A stretch of 64,000 nucleotides of DNA, taken from NCBI RefSeq assembly GCF_901827175.1, contig NZ_LR594662.1:4154001-4218000 (forward strand), given 5' to 3'. The number at the start of each line of letters is the position of its first letter. The stretch's first letter is position 1. A model generated the notes under the pieces. The model made no database searches and was not told where the DNA came from. It worked only from the letters and a program-made list of their open reading frames with translations. The stretch is from Variovorax sp. RA8. GTDB lineage: Bacteria > Pseudomonadota > Gammaproteobacteria > Burkholderiales > Burkholderiaceae_C. The position numbers and the translations under genes are program-made. Shown here one piece after another: positions 11,652-22,440 of the stretch.

Positions 11652-12962
11652 TCAGTTCTTGGGAGCCGGGGATTGTAGGGTGGCGGCCCAGGCAGCCGGA
11701 TCGGACAGCGGGCGTGCGGTCTGGGCGCCGGTGCCGTCGCGCAGCGCCTTCACCGTGAGCTCGCCGCGCGCCAGTTCGTCGGCGCCGAAGATCAGTGCGT
11801 AGGCCGCACCGCTGCTGTCGGCCTTCTTGAACTGGGACTTGAAGCTGCCCAGGCCATCGGCGGTCGCGGCGTGCATCTGAACCCGCACGCCGGCCTCGCG
11901 CAGCTGCTGCAGCGTGCGCAGCGCGACCGGCATTGCAGTCGCATCCGGCACCACTGCATAGGCATCCGGCGCGGGCGCGGGGATCGCGGCGCCCTGCTCC
12001 TTCAGCAGCTCGAGCACGCGCTCCACGCCGATCGCCCAGCCCACCGCGGGCGCAGGCTTGCCGCCGAGCTGCTCGAACAGGCCGTCGTAGCGCCCGCCGG
12101 CGCACACCGTGCCCTGCGAGCCGAGCCGGTCGGTCACGAACTCGAAGACGCTCAGGTTGTAGTAGTCGAGGCCGCGCACCAGACGCGGGTTGACGGTGTA
12201 GGCGATTCCGTTGGCGTCGAGGATGGCCTTCAGGCCGTCGAAGTGCGCCAGCGACTCTGCGCCCAGGAAGTCGATCAGCTTGGGCGCCGCCTCCACCAGT
12301 GCCTTCATCGCCGGATTCTTGGTGTCGAGGATGCGCAGCGGATTGCTGTGCAGGCGGCGCCGGGCGTCCTCGTCGAGCTGGTCGGCATGCGCCTCGAAGT
12401 GCGCGATCAGTTGAGCGCGGTGCTGCGCGCGCTCGGCCGGCTGGCCGAGGCTGTTGATCTCCAGCCGCACGTCGTCCAGGCCGATGGCCTTCCACAACGC
12501 GTTGGCCAGCAGGACCAGCTCGGCATCGACGTCCGGCCCGGCGAAGCCCAGCGCCTCGACATCGATCTGGTGGAACTGGCGGAAGCGCCCGCGCTGCGGC
12601 TTCTCGCGCCGGAACATCGGGCCGATGGCCCACAGGCGCTTGCCGCCGTCGTAGAGCATGTTGTGCTCGATGGCGGCGCGCACGATGCCGGCGGTGTTCT
12701 CCGGGCGCAGCGTCAGGTGGTCGTTGTCGCCGTACTTGTCCGAACGGTCGTGGAAGGAATACATCTCCTTCTCGACGATGTCCGTCACCTCGCCGATCCC
12801 GCGCACGAACAGCGCCGTGTGCTCCAGGATCGGGGTGCGGATGTTGCGGTAGGCGAAGCGCGACATCAGCTCGCGCACGACGCCCTCGAGCCATTCCCAG
12901 CGCGCCGATTCCGGCGGCAAGGTGTCGTTCATGCCTTTGACGGCATTCAATTTGTCAGCCAT
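11652..12962 (-). CDS. hisS: Histidyl-tRNA synthetase
   Basis: 436 residues. Class II motif 2 region is [20 protein letters not shown], with [15 protein letters not shown]; histidine-site loops are [13 protein letters not shown] and [14 protein letters not shown]; the C-terminal domain (from about residue 340) binds the anticodon. It charges tRNA-His. ATG 12962 gives [13 protein letters not shown], the standard start. The ispG stop is 12 bases upstream. The separate hisZ at 3033-4184 is its catalytically dead paralogue. Confidence 0.98.
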   Translation of the reverse strand: MADKLNAVKGMNDTLPPESARWEWLEGVVRELMSRFAYRNIRTPILEHTALFVRGIGEVTDIVEKEMYSFHDRSDKYGDNDHLTLRPENTAGIVRAAIEHNMLYDGGKRLWAIGPMFRREKPQRGRFRQFHQIDVEALGFAGPDVDAELVLLANALWKAIGLDDVRLEINSLGQPAERAQHRAQLIAHFEAHADQLDEDARRRLHSNPLRILDTKNPAMKALVEAAPKLIDFLGAESLAHFDGLKAILDANGIAYTVNPRLVRGLDYYNLSVFEFVTDRLGSQGTVCAGGRYDGLFEQLGGKPAPAVGWAIGVERVLELLKEQGAAIPAPAPDAYAVVPDATAMPVALRTLQQLREAGVRVQMHAATADGLGSFKSQFKKADSSGAAYALIFGADELARGELTVKALRDGTGAQTARPLSDPAAWAATLQSPAPKN

Positions 12963-12974
12963 GGATGTGGGCGC

Positions 12975-14261
12975 TCAGGCGGGTTGCGCGGTCGCGCCGC
13001 CAAAGCGTTTCTCGACGTAGTTTTCGACCAGTTGATGGAACTCGGCGGCGATGTTCTCGCCGCGCAGCGTGAGCGCCTTCTCGCCATCGATGAAGACCGG
13101 CGCGGCCGGCGCCTCGCCGGTGCCGGGCAGGCTGATGCCGATATCGGCATGCTTGCTCTCGCCGGGGCCGTTGACGATGCAGCCCATCACGGCCACCTTC
13201 ATCGTCTCGACCCCCGGATATTTGGTACGCCAGAGCGGCATCTGCATGCGCAGGTAGTCGTCGATCTCCTTGGCCAGCACCTGGAAGGTGGTGCTGGTGG
13301 TGCGCCCGCAGCCGGGGCAGGCGGTGACGCTGGGCACGAACACGCGAAGGCCCAGGGCCTGCAGGATTTCGTTGGCGATCACCACCTCCTGCGTGCGCGA
13401 TTCGCCCGGCTGGGGCGTCAGCGAAACGCGGATGGTGTCGCCGATGCCTTCCTGCAGCAGGATCGACAAGGCGGTCGCCGAGGCCACCGTGCCCTTGGTG
13501 CCCATGCCAGCCTCGGTCAGGCCCAGGTGCAGCGCGTATTCGCAGCGCCTGGCCAGCTCCCGATAGACCGAGATCAGGTCCTGCACGCCGCTCACCTTGC
13601 AGCTGAGGATGATCTGGCGGCCGTCCATGCCCATCGATTCGGCGAGCTGCGCCGAACCGATGGCCGAGCTGACCAGCGCCTCGTACATCACCTGCCTGGC
13701 ATCCCAAGGCTCGGCGCGGCGGCTGTTGACGTCCATCAGTTCGGCCAGGAGCTCCTGGTCGAGGCTGCCCCAATTGACGCCGATGCGCACTGGCTTGTTC
13801 CAGCGCATGGCGGCATCGATCATCTGGCCGAACTGGCGGTCGCGCTTGTCGCCCTTGCCGACGTTGCCGGGGTTGATGCGGTATTTGCTGAGTGCCTCCG
13901 CACAGGCCGGGAAGTCGGTCAGCAAGCGGTGGCCGTTGTAGTGGAAGTCGCCGATCAGCGGCACGTCGACGCCCATGCGGTCGAGCTGCTCGCGAATGTA
14001 GGGCACCTGCGCCGCGGCCTCGGGCGTGTTGACGGTGATGCGCACCATCTCCGAGCCGGCCTGCGCCAGTTCCTTGACCTGGATCGCGGTGCCGATTGCG
14101 TCCACGGTATCGGTGTTGGTCATCGACTGCACCCGCACCGGCGCGTCGCCGCCCACGGTGACGGTGCGCGGGCCCCACACCACGCTGGCCTGGCGCGAAC
14201 GGCGCGGGCGCGGCGCGGCCGACTCGATGGGCAGGCAGGTTTGCGCAGTTACATCGTTCAT
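12975..14261 (-). CDS. ispG: 4-hydroxy-3-methylbut-2-enyl diphosphate synthase (IspG/GcpE)
   Basis: 428 residues. TIM-barrel part includes [13 protein letters not shown], the family start; the iron-sulfur domain has [11 protein letters not shown] (two cysteines) and the third Cys in GCIVNGPGE. It converts MEcPP to HMBPP in the non-mevalonate isoprenoid pathway, taking electrons through its [4Fe-4S] cluster. The start (ATG 14261) overlaps the end of the rodZ-like gene by four bases. The order rodZ-like, ispG, hisS is widely conserved in proteobacteria. Confidence 0.98.
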   Translation of the reverse strand: MNDVTAQTCLPIESAAPRPRRSRQASVVWGPRTVTVGGDAPVRVQSMTNTDTVDAIGTAIQVKELAQAGSEMVRITVNTPEAAAQVPYIREQLDRMGVDVPLIGDFHYNGHRLLTDFPACAEALSKYRINPGNVGKGDKRDRQFGQMIDAAMRWNKPVRIGVNWGSLDQELLAELMDVNSRRAEPWDARQVMYEALVSSAIGSAQLAESMGMDGRQIILSCKVSGVQDLISVYRELARRCEYALHLGLTEAGMGTKGTVASATALSILLQEGIGDTIRVSLTPQPGESRTQEVVIANEILQALGLRVFVPSVTACPGCGRTTSTTFQVLAKEIDDYLRMQMPLWRTKYPGVETMKVAVMGCIVNGPGESKHADIGISLPGTGEAPAAPVFIDGEKALTLRGENIAAEFHQLVENYVEKRFGGATAQPA

Positions 14262-15178
14262 GGCTTCACCTCGAAACGAGCCACCCCGCCGCCGCGCGTC
14301 ACCGGCTTCAGGTCGAAAGCCTTGCCGCGCACCTGCACGTCCACGGCCGAGGCGCGGCCTACGACCACCGACAGGGGCAAGGTGCCGTTGAGCCCGACAG
14401 TTTCACCCGCCTGCACCGTGCGCCGCAGCAGGGACTTGCCGCCGCCGTCGTTCACCGTAACCCAGGAGTCCTCTCGCGCGACGAAGACGATCAGCTCTGT
14501 CGCACTGGCCGCCGATGCCGCCGGGGCCTGGACCGCCGGGGCTGCCGCGCTGGCCGGCACCCCGGCGGGGGCCGTGGCAGCGGCCAGCGGCGCGGGCTGA
14601 ACCGACTCGACAACGGTGCCGCCAGCCTGCGGCCCTGCAGGCGCTTGGGCCGCGGGCGCGGACGGCTCGTTGCTGTCGGCCCGGCCACTGATCTGCGAGA
14701 TCGCCTCGCCGACGCGGTCGAAAATCGATTGCGGCAGCCAGAACAGCACTGCCGCGCCGACCAGCAGCAGCCCGACGACCGTCAGCAGCGGGCGCGACGG
14801 CAGGCCGCTCGAGCTGCTGCCGGCGCGCACCTGTGACGGCAGGGCCTTGCTCATGGTGCGATCGGCTTCTGCCAGGCCCGCTGGCTGCGCGCCGGGCAGT
14901 TTGGCCAGCACTGGCGCGGGGTCGATGCGCAGGGCGCGGCAGACGCTGGCAGCGAGCGCACGCGCGAACACCGGATCGGGCAAGGCCTCGATGTCGTCGG
15001 ACTCCAGCGCGGCCAGCTTCTGCGGCGTTACCTTTAGCGCGGCGGCCACCATGTCGAGGTGCAGGCCATGCGCCTCGCGCGCCTGGCGCAGCATGTCGCC
15101 GGCCGACATGTGCGTGTTGTCGCCTGTCATCAGGGGTACCGCAGCCGAGGCCCCGAATTCGCTCGCCTTCTCAATCAT
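14258..15178 (-). CDS. RodZ-like helix-turn-helix membrane protein
   Basis: About 306 residues. A Cro-type helix-turn-helix (residues about 26-92: [31 protein letters not shown]) is followed by a membrane helix at about 131-148 ([18 protein letters not shown]), a Pro/Ala-rich linker and a C-terminal DUF4115 domain ([14 protein letters not shown]). This is the RodZ plan: the HTH binds MreB and the periplasmic part sits in the elongasome. Betaproteobacterial versions in this locus are often named only HTH domain protein. The start is uncertain: ATG 15178 (MIEKASEF) overlaps pilF by 8 bases, ATG 15196 by 26; neither has a strong ribosome site. Confidence 0.8.
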   Translation of the reverse strand: MIEKASEFGASAAVPLMTGDNTHMSAGDMLRQAREAHGLHLDMVAAALKVTPQKLAALESDDIEALPDPVFARALAASVCRALRIDPAPVLAKLPGAQPAGLAEADRTMSKALPSQVRAGSSSSGLPSRPLLTVVGLLLVGAAVLFWLPQSIFDRVGEAISQISGRADSNEPSAPAAQAPAGPQAGGTVVESVQPAPLAAATAPAGVPASAAAPAVQAPAASAASATELIVFVAREDSWVTVNDGGGKSLLRRTVQAGETVGLNGTLPLSVVVGRASAVDVQVRGKAFDLKPVTRGGGVARFEVKP

Positions 15179-16001
15179 TGAAGTTTCCGCGCTCATAGGC
15201 CACGGCCTCGCGCGATTGGGGGAAGCGCCGCTGCAGCTGTCCGGCAAGCTGAGTGACTGCGTCGCGATTGTTGAGTCGGCGCTCGATCTTGATGCCCAGC
15301 CACAGCGTCTCGGCGCTGGCCGCGGGACCGTTGTTGATGCGGCGGATGTAGAACTGCGCGCGTGACCAGTCCTCGCGCTGCGCCAGCAGCGAAGCCAGGT
15401 TGTAGCCGATCACCGGGTTGCCGGCATCGAGCTCGTAGGCCTGCGTCAGGCTGCGTTCGGCCTCGGGGCGCTGGCCGGCGCGCAGCTGGCACACGCCCTG
15501 CGTCATCAGCGTCTTGGCGCGATCGCCGTAGTTGGAGATGGCCAGGGCCGCCGCGAACTGCTGCTGTGCGTCGGCGAAGCGGTTCTGCTGGCACAGCAGC
15601 CAGCCATAGTTGTGCAGCGTGTTGGGATCCCGCGGGTTCAGCGCGATCGCGCGCCTAAAGCTGTCCTCGGCCAGGCCGGCGTCGTCCAGGCGCATATAGA
15701 CCAGGCCCCGCAGGTTGTAGGCGTCGGCAAAGTTGGGATCGGCGGCCAGCGCCTGCTTGATCTCGTCCAGAGCCACCGTGGGCTGCCCGTGCTCGAAGTA
15801 GCCGATGGCCAGTTCGAGGCGCAGGCGGGCGCGCTTGCGGGCGTTGCCCTCGTCCGAGTCGGTGACGATGCCGCCCGCATTGCCCGCCGTGCTGGGCACG
15901 CCGGCGTCCTTGGTGGCGCACCCGGCGAGCAGGAACGCCGCCGCAAGGCCGATGAGCACTTGCATCATCCGCTGCCGCGCGGTCGAAGGGGCCTTGATCA
16001 T
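15171..16001 (-). CDS. pilF: Type IV pilus biogenesis lipoprotein PilF/PilW
   Basis: 276 residues. Lipoprotein signal ending AAFLLAGC with lipid Cys28, then six tetratricopeptide repeats (for example QPTVALDEIKQALAADPNFA, DAGLAEDSFRRAIALNPRD and RPEAERSLTQAYELDAGNP). PilF/PilW is the pilotin that carries the secretin PilQ to the outer membrane. The gene is between rlmN (4 bases) and the rodZ-like gene, its normal location in beta- and gammaproteobacteria. Confidence 0.92.
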   Translation of the reverse strand: MIKAPSTARQRMMQVLIGLAAAFLLAGCATKDAGVPSTAGNAGGIVTDSDEGNARKRARLRLELAIGYFEHGQPTVALDEIKQALAADPNFADAYNLRGLVYMRLDDAGLAEDSFRRAIALNPRDPNTLHNYGWLLCQQNRFADAQQQFAAALAISNYGDRAKTLMTQGVCQLRAGQRPEAERSLTQAYELDAGNPVIGYNLASLLAQREDWSRAQFYIRRINNGPAASAETLWLGIKIERRLNNRDAVTQLAGQLQRRFPQSREAVAYERGNFND

Positions 16002-16005
16002 TGCT

Positions 16006-17166
16006 TCATTGCTCCTGGGCGGTGGAAGGGGCGGGCTTCTTGCGCGCCGGGTGCAGCACCACGGTGCGCCGCTGCGCCATGCGCTCGGCGGCGTTGGTGC
16101 GGTCCTTCACGTCGCCGGCCAGCTGGCCGCAGGCCGCGTCGATGTCGTCGCCGCGGGTCTTGCGCACCGTGGTCACGATGCCGGCTTCGCTCAAAAGCCT
16201 GGCGAAGGCGAGCACGCGCGGCTGCGGCGAGCGCAGCAGGCCGGAGGCTGGGAAGGGGTTGAAAGGGATCAGGTTGAACTTGCAGGAGATGCCCTGCGAA
16301 CGCACCAGTTCGACCAGTTGGCGCGCATGCTCGGGCTGGTCGTTAACGCCGTCGAGCATGCAGTACTCGAAGGTGATGAAGTCGCGCGGCGCATGCGCGA
16401 GGTAGCGCTGGCACGCCTCCAGCAGCTCGACCAGCGGGTATTTGCGGTTGAGCGGCACCAGGTCGTCGCGCAGCGCATCATTGGGCGCGTGCAGCGACAC
16501 CGCCAGCGCCACCGGGCAATCGGCGCCGAGCCGGTCGATCATGGGCACCACGCCGGAGGTCGACACCGTCACCCGACGGCGCGAAAGGCCGTAGGCGTTG
16601 TCGTCGAGCATGGTGCGCAAGGCCGGCACCAGGGCCGCGTAGTTCTGCAGCGGCTCGCCCATACCCATCATCACGACGTTGGAGATGACGCGCTCGTCCT
16701 TGTCGCGGCCGCGTTTCAGGTGCTTGCGCAGGAAGTGCTCGGCAAACCACAGCTGGGCCACGATCTCGCCGGTGCTCAGGTTGCGGCTGAAGCCCTGGTG
16801 GCCAGTGGAGCAGAAGCGGCAGCCCACCGCGCAGCCGGCCTGGGACGAAACGCATAGCGTGCCGCGATCGTCCTCGGGGATGAAGACGGCCTCGACGGCG
16901 TTGCCGTCTCCGACATCGAACAGCCACTTGATGGTGCCGTCGGCCGATTCCTGCTGTGTGATGACCGGCAGGGCCTCCACGTGCGCGCTGCCCGCGAGCT
17001 TCTCGCGCAGCGACTTGGCGAGGTCGGTCATCTGCGCGAAGTCGCTCGCGCCGCGCTGGTGGATCCAGCGGAACAGCTGGGTGGCGCGGAAGCGCTTCTC
17101 GCCGAGCCTTTCGCAGAACGCGGCCAGCCCCTCGAGATCGAAGTCGAGCAGGTTGGCCGTGGTCAT
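16006..17166 (-). CDS. rlmN: Dual-specificity 23S rRNA/tRNA adenine-C2 methyltransferase RlmN
   Basis: 386 residues. The radical-SAM motif CAVGCRFC (CxxxCxxC) binds the [4Fe-4S] cluster, preceded by [12 protein letters not shown]; the GMGEPLQN stretch binds [22 protein letters not shown] near the C-terminus holds the resolving Cys of the RlmN mechanism. It methylates A2503 of 23S rRNA and A37 of several tRNAs. It follows ndk by 21 bases and precedes pilF by 4. The C-terminal tail ([12 protein letters not shown]) is disordered. Confidence 0.97.
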   Translation of the reverse strand: MTTANLLDFDLEGLAAFCERLGEKRFRATQLFRWIHQRGASDFAQMTDLAKSLREKLAGSAHVEALPVITQQESADGTIKWLFDVGDGNAVEAVFIPEDDRGTLCVSSQAGCAVGCRFCSTGHQGFSRNLSTGEIVAQLWFAEHFLRKHLKRGRDKDERVISNVVMMGMGEPLQNYAALVPALRTMLDDNAYGLSRRRVTVSTSGVVPMIDRLGADCPVALAVSLHAPNDALRDDLVPLNRKYPLVELLEACQRYLAHAPRDFITFEYCMLDGVNDQPEHARQLVELVRSQGISCKFNLIPFNPFPASGLLRSPQPRVLAFARLLSEAGIVTTVRKTRGDDIDAACGQLAGDVKDRTNAAERMAQRRTVVLHPARKKPAPSTAQEQ

Positions 17167-17187
17167 TGCGCGGGGGACGGCTCCGCC

Positions 17188-17607
17188 TCAGCGGGCCTTG
17201 AGCTCGGGGAAGAAGAAGGCGATCTCGACCTTCGCGGTTTCGGCGGCGTCCGAGCCGTGGACGGCGTTGGCATCGATGCTGTCCGCAAAGTCGGCGCGGA
17301 TGGTGCCGGGCGCAGCCTTCTTCGGATCGGTGGCGCCCATCAGGTCGCGGTTCTTGGAGATGGCGTCCTCGCCCTCGAGTGCCTGGACGAACACGGGACC
17401 GGAGATCATGAAGCTGACCAGATCCTTGAAGAAGGGGCGCTCCTTGTGCACGGCGTAGAACTGCTCGGCGTCGGCCTGCGACAGTTGCACCAGCTTGGCG
17501 GCCACGATCTTGAGGCCGGCGGCCTCGAAGCGGGAGACGATCTTGCCGATGACGTTCTTCGCCACGGCGTCGGGCTTGATGATGGAGAGGGTGCGTTCGA
17601 TGGCCAT
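17188..17607 (-). CDS. ndk: Nucleoside diphosphate kinase
   Basis: 139 residues (family about 140). [12 protein letters not shown] is the family start and [16 protein letters not shown] contains the phospho-accepting histidine. It equilibrates the gamma phosphate among nucleoside triphosphates. ATG 17607 fits the family; a longer frame upstream reads through intergenic DNA. It begins 150 bases downstream of rluB with a hairpin in the gap, so it may have its own promoter before the ndk-rlmN-pilF run. Confidence 0.97.
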   Translation of the reverse strand: MAIERTLSIIKPDAVAKNVIGKIVSRFEAAGLKIVAAKLVQLSQADAEQFYAVHKERPFFKDLVSFMISGPVFVQALEGEDAISKNRDLMGATDPKKAAPGTIRADFADSIDANAVHGSDAAETAKVEIAFFFPELKAR

Positions 17608-17712
17608 TGAAGTGCTTTCCTGAGTGCTTGGATTTCGATGAGTTCCGTCAAGCCGCAGCGACAGGCTGCGCTCCCTTGACAAAGCCTCTGATTTTAACCG
17701 GCACGGCAATCA

Positions 17713-17729
17713 CCGCCCGTGACGGGCGG
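17713..17729. repeat. GC hairpin between rluB and ndk
   Basis: CCGCCCG-TGA-CGGGCGG forms a seven-pair stem with a three-base loop in the only gap between rluB and ndk. No U-run follows on either strand, so it is not a classic intrinsic terminator; an RNA-stabilising or pausing role is possible. Confidence 0.45.
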
Positions 17730-17757
17730 ATGAATGAACTCCGGCCGAACGCGCGAT

Positions 17758-19472
17758 TCAGCGGCCGCGGCGCCGTCCGCCGCCCTGGCCGCCCGGCCCG
17801 CCGAAATTGCCGCCCGAGGGTCCTCCACCGCCGCCGCGGCGCGGACCGGCGCGCTGCTCCTTGCGCTGGCGCGAGAAGCTGTCGGCACCGATGTAGCCCA
17901 GCGAGGTCTTCATCGGATCGGGCTGGCTGCTGCCGCCACCGCCGCCCGGTGCCCGGTCGTCACGCTTGCCGCCCTGGCGGTTGCGGCGCGCCTGTCCTCC
18001 TTGCCCTTGCGGCGGGCCCCCGTTGCCGCCACGGCCGCGGGCGTTGGGGCCGCTGGTCAGCGGATTCGGGATCGGCGGCTCGCGGCCCTCGGCCTGCGCA
18101 CCGCCACCACCGCCGTTCCGGTTGCCGCGACGCTTGCGATTGCGATTGTTGCGTCCACTGCCTTCCTGGCCGCCGCCTTTCGAGCCGGCGGGGCCCCGGG
18201 CGGGCCGCTCTGCCCCCGCGGCCTGGAACAGCGCGCGGATGTCGCGCTCGTCCAGTTCCATCCAGGCGCCGCGCTTCAGCCCGCGCGGCAACACCATGGC
18301 GCCGTAGCGGATGCGGATCAGGCGGCTGACTGCGTGCCCCACCGATTCGAAGAGGCGGCGCACCTCGCGGTTGCGGCCCTCGGAGATGGTGACGCGGTAC
18401 CAGCAGTTCGAGCCTTCGCCACCGCCGTCCTCGATGGTGCCGAAATGCGCCATGCCGTCGTCGAGGCGCACGCCTTCGAGCAGGCGCTGCTTCTCGTCGT
18501 TGCTCAGCGCGCCCAGCACCCGGACCGCGTACTCGCGCTCCAGGCCGAAGCGCGGATGCATCAGTTGGTTGGCCAGCTCGCCGGAGCTGGTGAAGAGCAG
18601 CAAGCCCTCGGTGTTGAGATCGAGGCGCCCGACCGACTGCCACTTGCCTTGCGGCAGGCGCGGCAGCTTGCGAAACACGGTGGGGCGGTTCTGCGGATCG
18701 TCGTGCGTGACGACCTCGCCGACGGGCTTGTGATAGGCGATCACGCGCGCCGGAGGCGGCGCGATACGGTAGCGGATCGGTTTGCCGTTGAGCTTGACCT
18801 GGTCGCCGAACTGGATGCGCTGGCCAATGTGGGCCGGCTCGTTGTTGACCGAGATGCGCCCCTGGAGGATGAGCTGTTCCATCTCGAGCCGCGAGCCCAG
18901 GCCAGCCTGCGCCAGCACCTTGTGCAGCTTCGGCGAGTCGGCCTCGGGCAGCAGCACACGCTTGAGCGGAGGCACCTCGGGGCTGTCCTCGTCGGCGTCG
19001 AACTGCCCCGAGACTACGTCGACGAAGCGGATCGGCTCGGGCGGCGGCGCGTTGCGCTGCTCGCGCTCCGCGGCGCGGCGGGCGCGATCCAGGTCGTCTT
19101 CCTCCTCGTCCGGCTCCTCGTCCTCTTCTTCCTCTTCATTGTCCTCATCCCGGGGCGGGTCCGCCATCGGCGCCTGGGGTTCGGCCGCGGGAGATTCCTC
19201 GACCGGTGTGTCCTGCGTGTCCTGCGTGTCCTGCCTGGCCTGCGCGTCCAGCGCGACCGGCACGCCCGGCGTCTCCGCAGCCTCGGTCTCCGCGTCCGGG
19301 GCCTGCTCAGCCGGCTTGCGGCGGCGCGGCCGGCGCTTGCGCGGCGCCTCTGCGGCCGCTTCGCCCGCCGGTTCGGTGCTGTTTTCGGCCGGCTGCGCGG
19401 GAGACGCCGCCAGTTGTTCCTCGGACATGGGTCCGGGCGGCAGCATCGCTGCGTCTTCAGGATCAGATGGGC

Positions 19473-19476
<4 letters not shown>
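17758..19476 (-). CDS. rluB: 23S rRNA pseudouridine synthase, RluB type
   Basis: 572 residues, about twice the usual size because both ends are extended. Core: S4-like domain ([20 protein letters not shown], near residue 175) and RluB/RsuA catalytic domain with [15 protein letters not shown], whose Asp is the nucleophile. RluB modifies U2605 in 23S rRNA. The N-terminal 170 residues are acidic and low-complexity (a TQDTQDT repeat from three 9-base units near 19207, [17 protein letters not shown]). The C-terminal 130 residues are rich in Arg, Gly and Asn ([25 protein letters not shown]), resembling RGG RNA-binding tails. The start overlaps the scpB stop by four bases, the standard scpB-rluB pairing. 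Confidence 0.93.
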
Positions 19477-20420
<944 letters not shown>

Positions 20421-20550
20421 GGTTCGCGGTATCCGGGAAAAGGCGCCTTGCAGACGCTTGTTTTTCAGAAGGATGGAAGAAGGCGCTGCCGGCACTCGGG
20501 CGATTGACAGCGAAGCCGGCATCGGAGGGCCGGCGCGGCCCCGGGGGCCG

Positions 20551-21576
20551 TCAGGCGCGATTGTAATCCAGCCCCCAGGCCTGCATAGCCTGTACCAGAT
20601 CGGGAGGCGGCGCGGACAGGAACTCCATCGGCGCGCCGGTAACCGGATGCGCGAAAGCGAGCCTGAAGGCATGCAGGGCCTGCCGCGCCAGCCCTGCCGC
20701 GGCGGTGCCGCCATAAAGCGTGTCACCCACCAGCGGATGGCCGATGGAGGCCATGTGCACGCGAATCTGATGCGTGCGCCCCGTCTCCAGCGTGCAGCGC
20801 ACGGTGCAGCCCTGATCATTGCTGTCCAGGGCCTCGATCAGCGTGCGCGCGGGCTTCCCGGAGTGACGCTCGAGATCGACCACGGCCATGCGCAGCCGGT
20901 TGCGCGGGTCGCGCCCGATCGCCGCATCCACATGGCGCGCGGCAGCGCCCTGCCAGCTGCGGTGTGCGAGCGCAAGGTACTGGCGCTGGACCTCGCGGGC
21001 CGCGATCAGCGCCACCAGCGCATCCATCGCCGCGCGGCTGCGGGCGACCACCATCAAGCCGCTGGTGTCACGGTCCAGCCGATGCACGATACCCGCGCGC
21101 GGCAGCAGCGCAGCCCGCGGATCCAGCGCCAGCAGGCCGTTGAGCAGCGTGCCGCTCCAATGGCCCGGCGCGGGGTGGACCACGAGGCCCGCTGGCTTGT
21201 CGATGATGCGCAGGTGCTCGTCTTCGTGCAGCACCGTGATCGGCATGTGCTCCGGCTTGAAGGCCTGGCTCTGCGGCGTGGGCCGCAGCTCGATGCTGCC
21301 GATCTCGCCGGCGTGGACCGTAGCGGCAGCCTTGGTCGCGACCCGATGCTGGATCGAAACCGCGCCGGCCTCGATCAGCTGCTGCAGATAGCTGCGCGAG
21401 AACTCGGGCACCAGCATTGCCAGCGCGCGGTCGAGGCGCTGCCCGTGCTGCGCCTCGTGGATAAGAAAGCTGCGGGTCTCGCTGGGCTCGGTCGGCTCGG
21501 CGCCCTCTTCGTGCTCGGCCCCGTCCGGAGGCTCGCCCAGAGGGTCGGCCGATATAATTGAAGGCACTGTTTTCAC
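20551..21576 (-). CDS. rluD: 23S rRNA pseudouridine synthase RluD
   Basis: 341 residues. An S4 domain ([20 protein letters not shown], near residue 45) precedes the RluA-type catalytic domain with [15 protein letters not shown] (catalytic Asp) and [13 protein letters not shown]. RluD makes pseudouridines 1911, 1915 and 1917 in helix 69 of 23S rRNA. There is no ATG: GTG 21576 (MKTVPSII) or GTG 21567 are the only near starts; the first has a weak AGGG upstream. It is divergent from bamD, whose start is 15 bases away, the usual rluD/bamD pair. Confidence 0.94.
   Translation of the reverse strand: MKTVPSIISADPLGEPPDGAEHEEGAEPTEPSETRSFLIHEAQHGQRLDRALAMLVPEFSRSYLQQLIEAGAVSIQHRVATKAAATVHAGEIGSIELRPTPQSQAFKPEHMPITVLHEDEHLRIIDKPAGLVVHPAPGHWSGTLLNGLLALDPRAALLPRAGIVHRLDRDTSGLMVVARSRAAMDALVALIAAREVQRQYLALAHRSWQGAAARHVDAAIGRDPRNRLRMAVVDLERHSGKPARTLIEALDSNDQGCTVRCTLETGRTHQIRVHMASIGHPLVGDTLYGGTAAAGLARQALHAFRLAFAHPVTGAPMEFLSAPPPDLVQAMQAWGLDYNRA
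21553..21558 (+). promoter_or_regulatory. bamD: Candidate -10 box for bamD
   Basis: TATAAT, a perfect sigma-70 -10 hexamer, lies 33 bases before the bamD ATG inside the rluD N-terminal codons. No clear -35 is visible at the right spacing in this GC-rich stretch. Position and match make it the best bamD promoter candidate. Confidence 0.45.
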
Positions 21577-21591
21577 GAAAGCCCTGAAGTG

Positions 21592-22401
21592 ATGCGTCGC
21601 GCCAAATTATCGGTTGTCCCCGCCTGGCTGGCCTTGTGCTCGGCCGCATGGCTGGTGGCCGGCTGCTCGTCGACCCCGTCCGACAGGACCGCGAACTGGA
21701 GTCCCAACCGCATCTACTCCGAAGCCAAGGAAGAAGCGGACTCCGGCGCCTACGACAAGGCGGTGCCCCTGTTCGAGAAGCTGGAAGGCCGCGCCGCCGG
21801 CACGCCGCTCGCCCAGCAGGCGCAACTGGACAAGGCCTTTGCCCAATACAAATCCGGCGAGAAGCCGGCCGCCATCGCGACTCTCGACCGCTTCATGAAG
21901 CTGCATCCGGCCAGCCCGGCGATGGACTACGCGATCTACCTCAAGGGCGTGATCAACTTCAACGACGACCTCGGCATGTTCGGCTGGCTGACGCGCCAGG
22001 ACCTGTCGGAGCGTGACCAGAAAGCCGCCAAGGAATCCTTCGAGGCCTTCAAGGAACTCATCACCCGCTTCCCGGATTCGCGCTACACGCCGGATGCGCG
22101 CCAGCGCATGAACTACATCGTCAACTCGCTGGCCCAGTACGAGGTGCACGTGGCGCGCTACTACTACACGCGCGGTGCCTACCTGGCGGCGATCAACCGC
22201 GCGCAGCTCGCGCTGGCGGATTACCGCGAAGTGCCGGCGCTCGAAGAGGCGCTCTACATCATGGTCCAGTCGTACGACGCGCTCGGCATGGCGGACTTGC
22301 GCGACGACGCGAAACGCGTGCTGACCACCAACTATCCCAAGAGCGAGTACCTGTCGCGCGGCTTCCGCGGCAAGGACGACCCGTGGTGGAAGCTCTGGTA
22401 G
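21592..22401 (+). CDS. bamD: Outer-membrane assembly lipoprotein BamD
   Basis: 269 residues. Lipoprotein signal AAWLVAGC with lipid Cys25, then five TPR-like repeats (YSEAKEEADSGAYDKAVPLF, YKSGEKPAAIATLDRFMKLH, FKELITRFPDSRYTPDARQR, ARYYYTRGAYLAAINRAQLA). BamD is the essential lipoprotein of the BAM complex that recognises beta-barrel substrates. GTG 21589 and ATG 21592 are adjacent; ATG is preferred. It is the first plus-strand housekeeping gene and ends in a strong bidirectional terminator. Confidence 0.96.
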   Translation: MRRAKLSVVPAWLALCSAAWLVAGCSSTPSDRTANWSPNRIYSEAKEEADSGAYDKAVPLFEKLEGRAAGTPLAQQAQLDKAFAQYKSGEKPAAIATLDRFMKLHPASPAMDYAIYLKGVINFNDDLGMFGWLTRQDLSERDQKAAKESFEAFKELITRFPDSRYTPDARQRMNYIVNSLAQYEVHVARYYYTRGAYLAAINRAQLALADYREVPALEEALYIMVQSYDALGMADLRDDAKRVLTTNYPKSEYLSRGFRGKDDPWWKLW

Positions 22402-22410
22402 CGAAGCGAG

Positions 22411-22440
22411 AAAAAGGCCCGATCCGGGCCTTTTTCTTTT
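22411..22440. terminator. Bidirectional intrinsic terminator between bamD and dinG-like gene
   Basis: AAAAAGGCCC-GATCC-GGGCCTTTTT is a perfect inverted repeat, directly after the bamD stop and abutting the convergent helicase stop at 22441. Either strand gives a GC stem followed by a U-run, so it can end both transcripts. Confidence 0.92.

Noticed and set aside
9814..12894. One long frame suggesting a fusion across hisS, yfgM and bamB
   Set aside because: The bamB signal peptide starts cleanly at 10959 and the upstream part is the out-of-frame shadow of hisS and yfgM.
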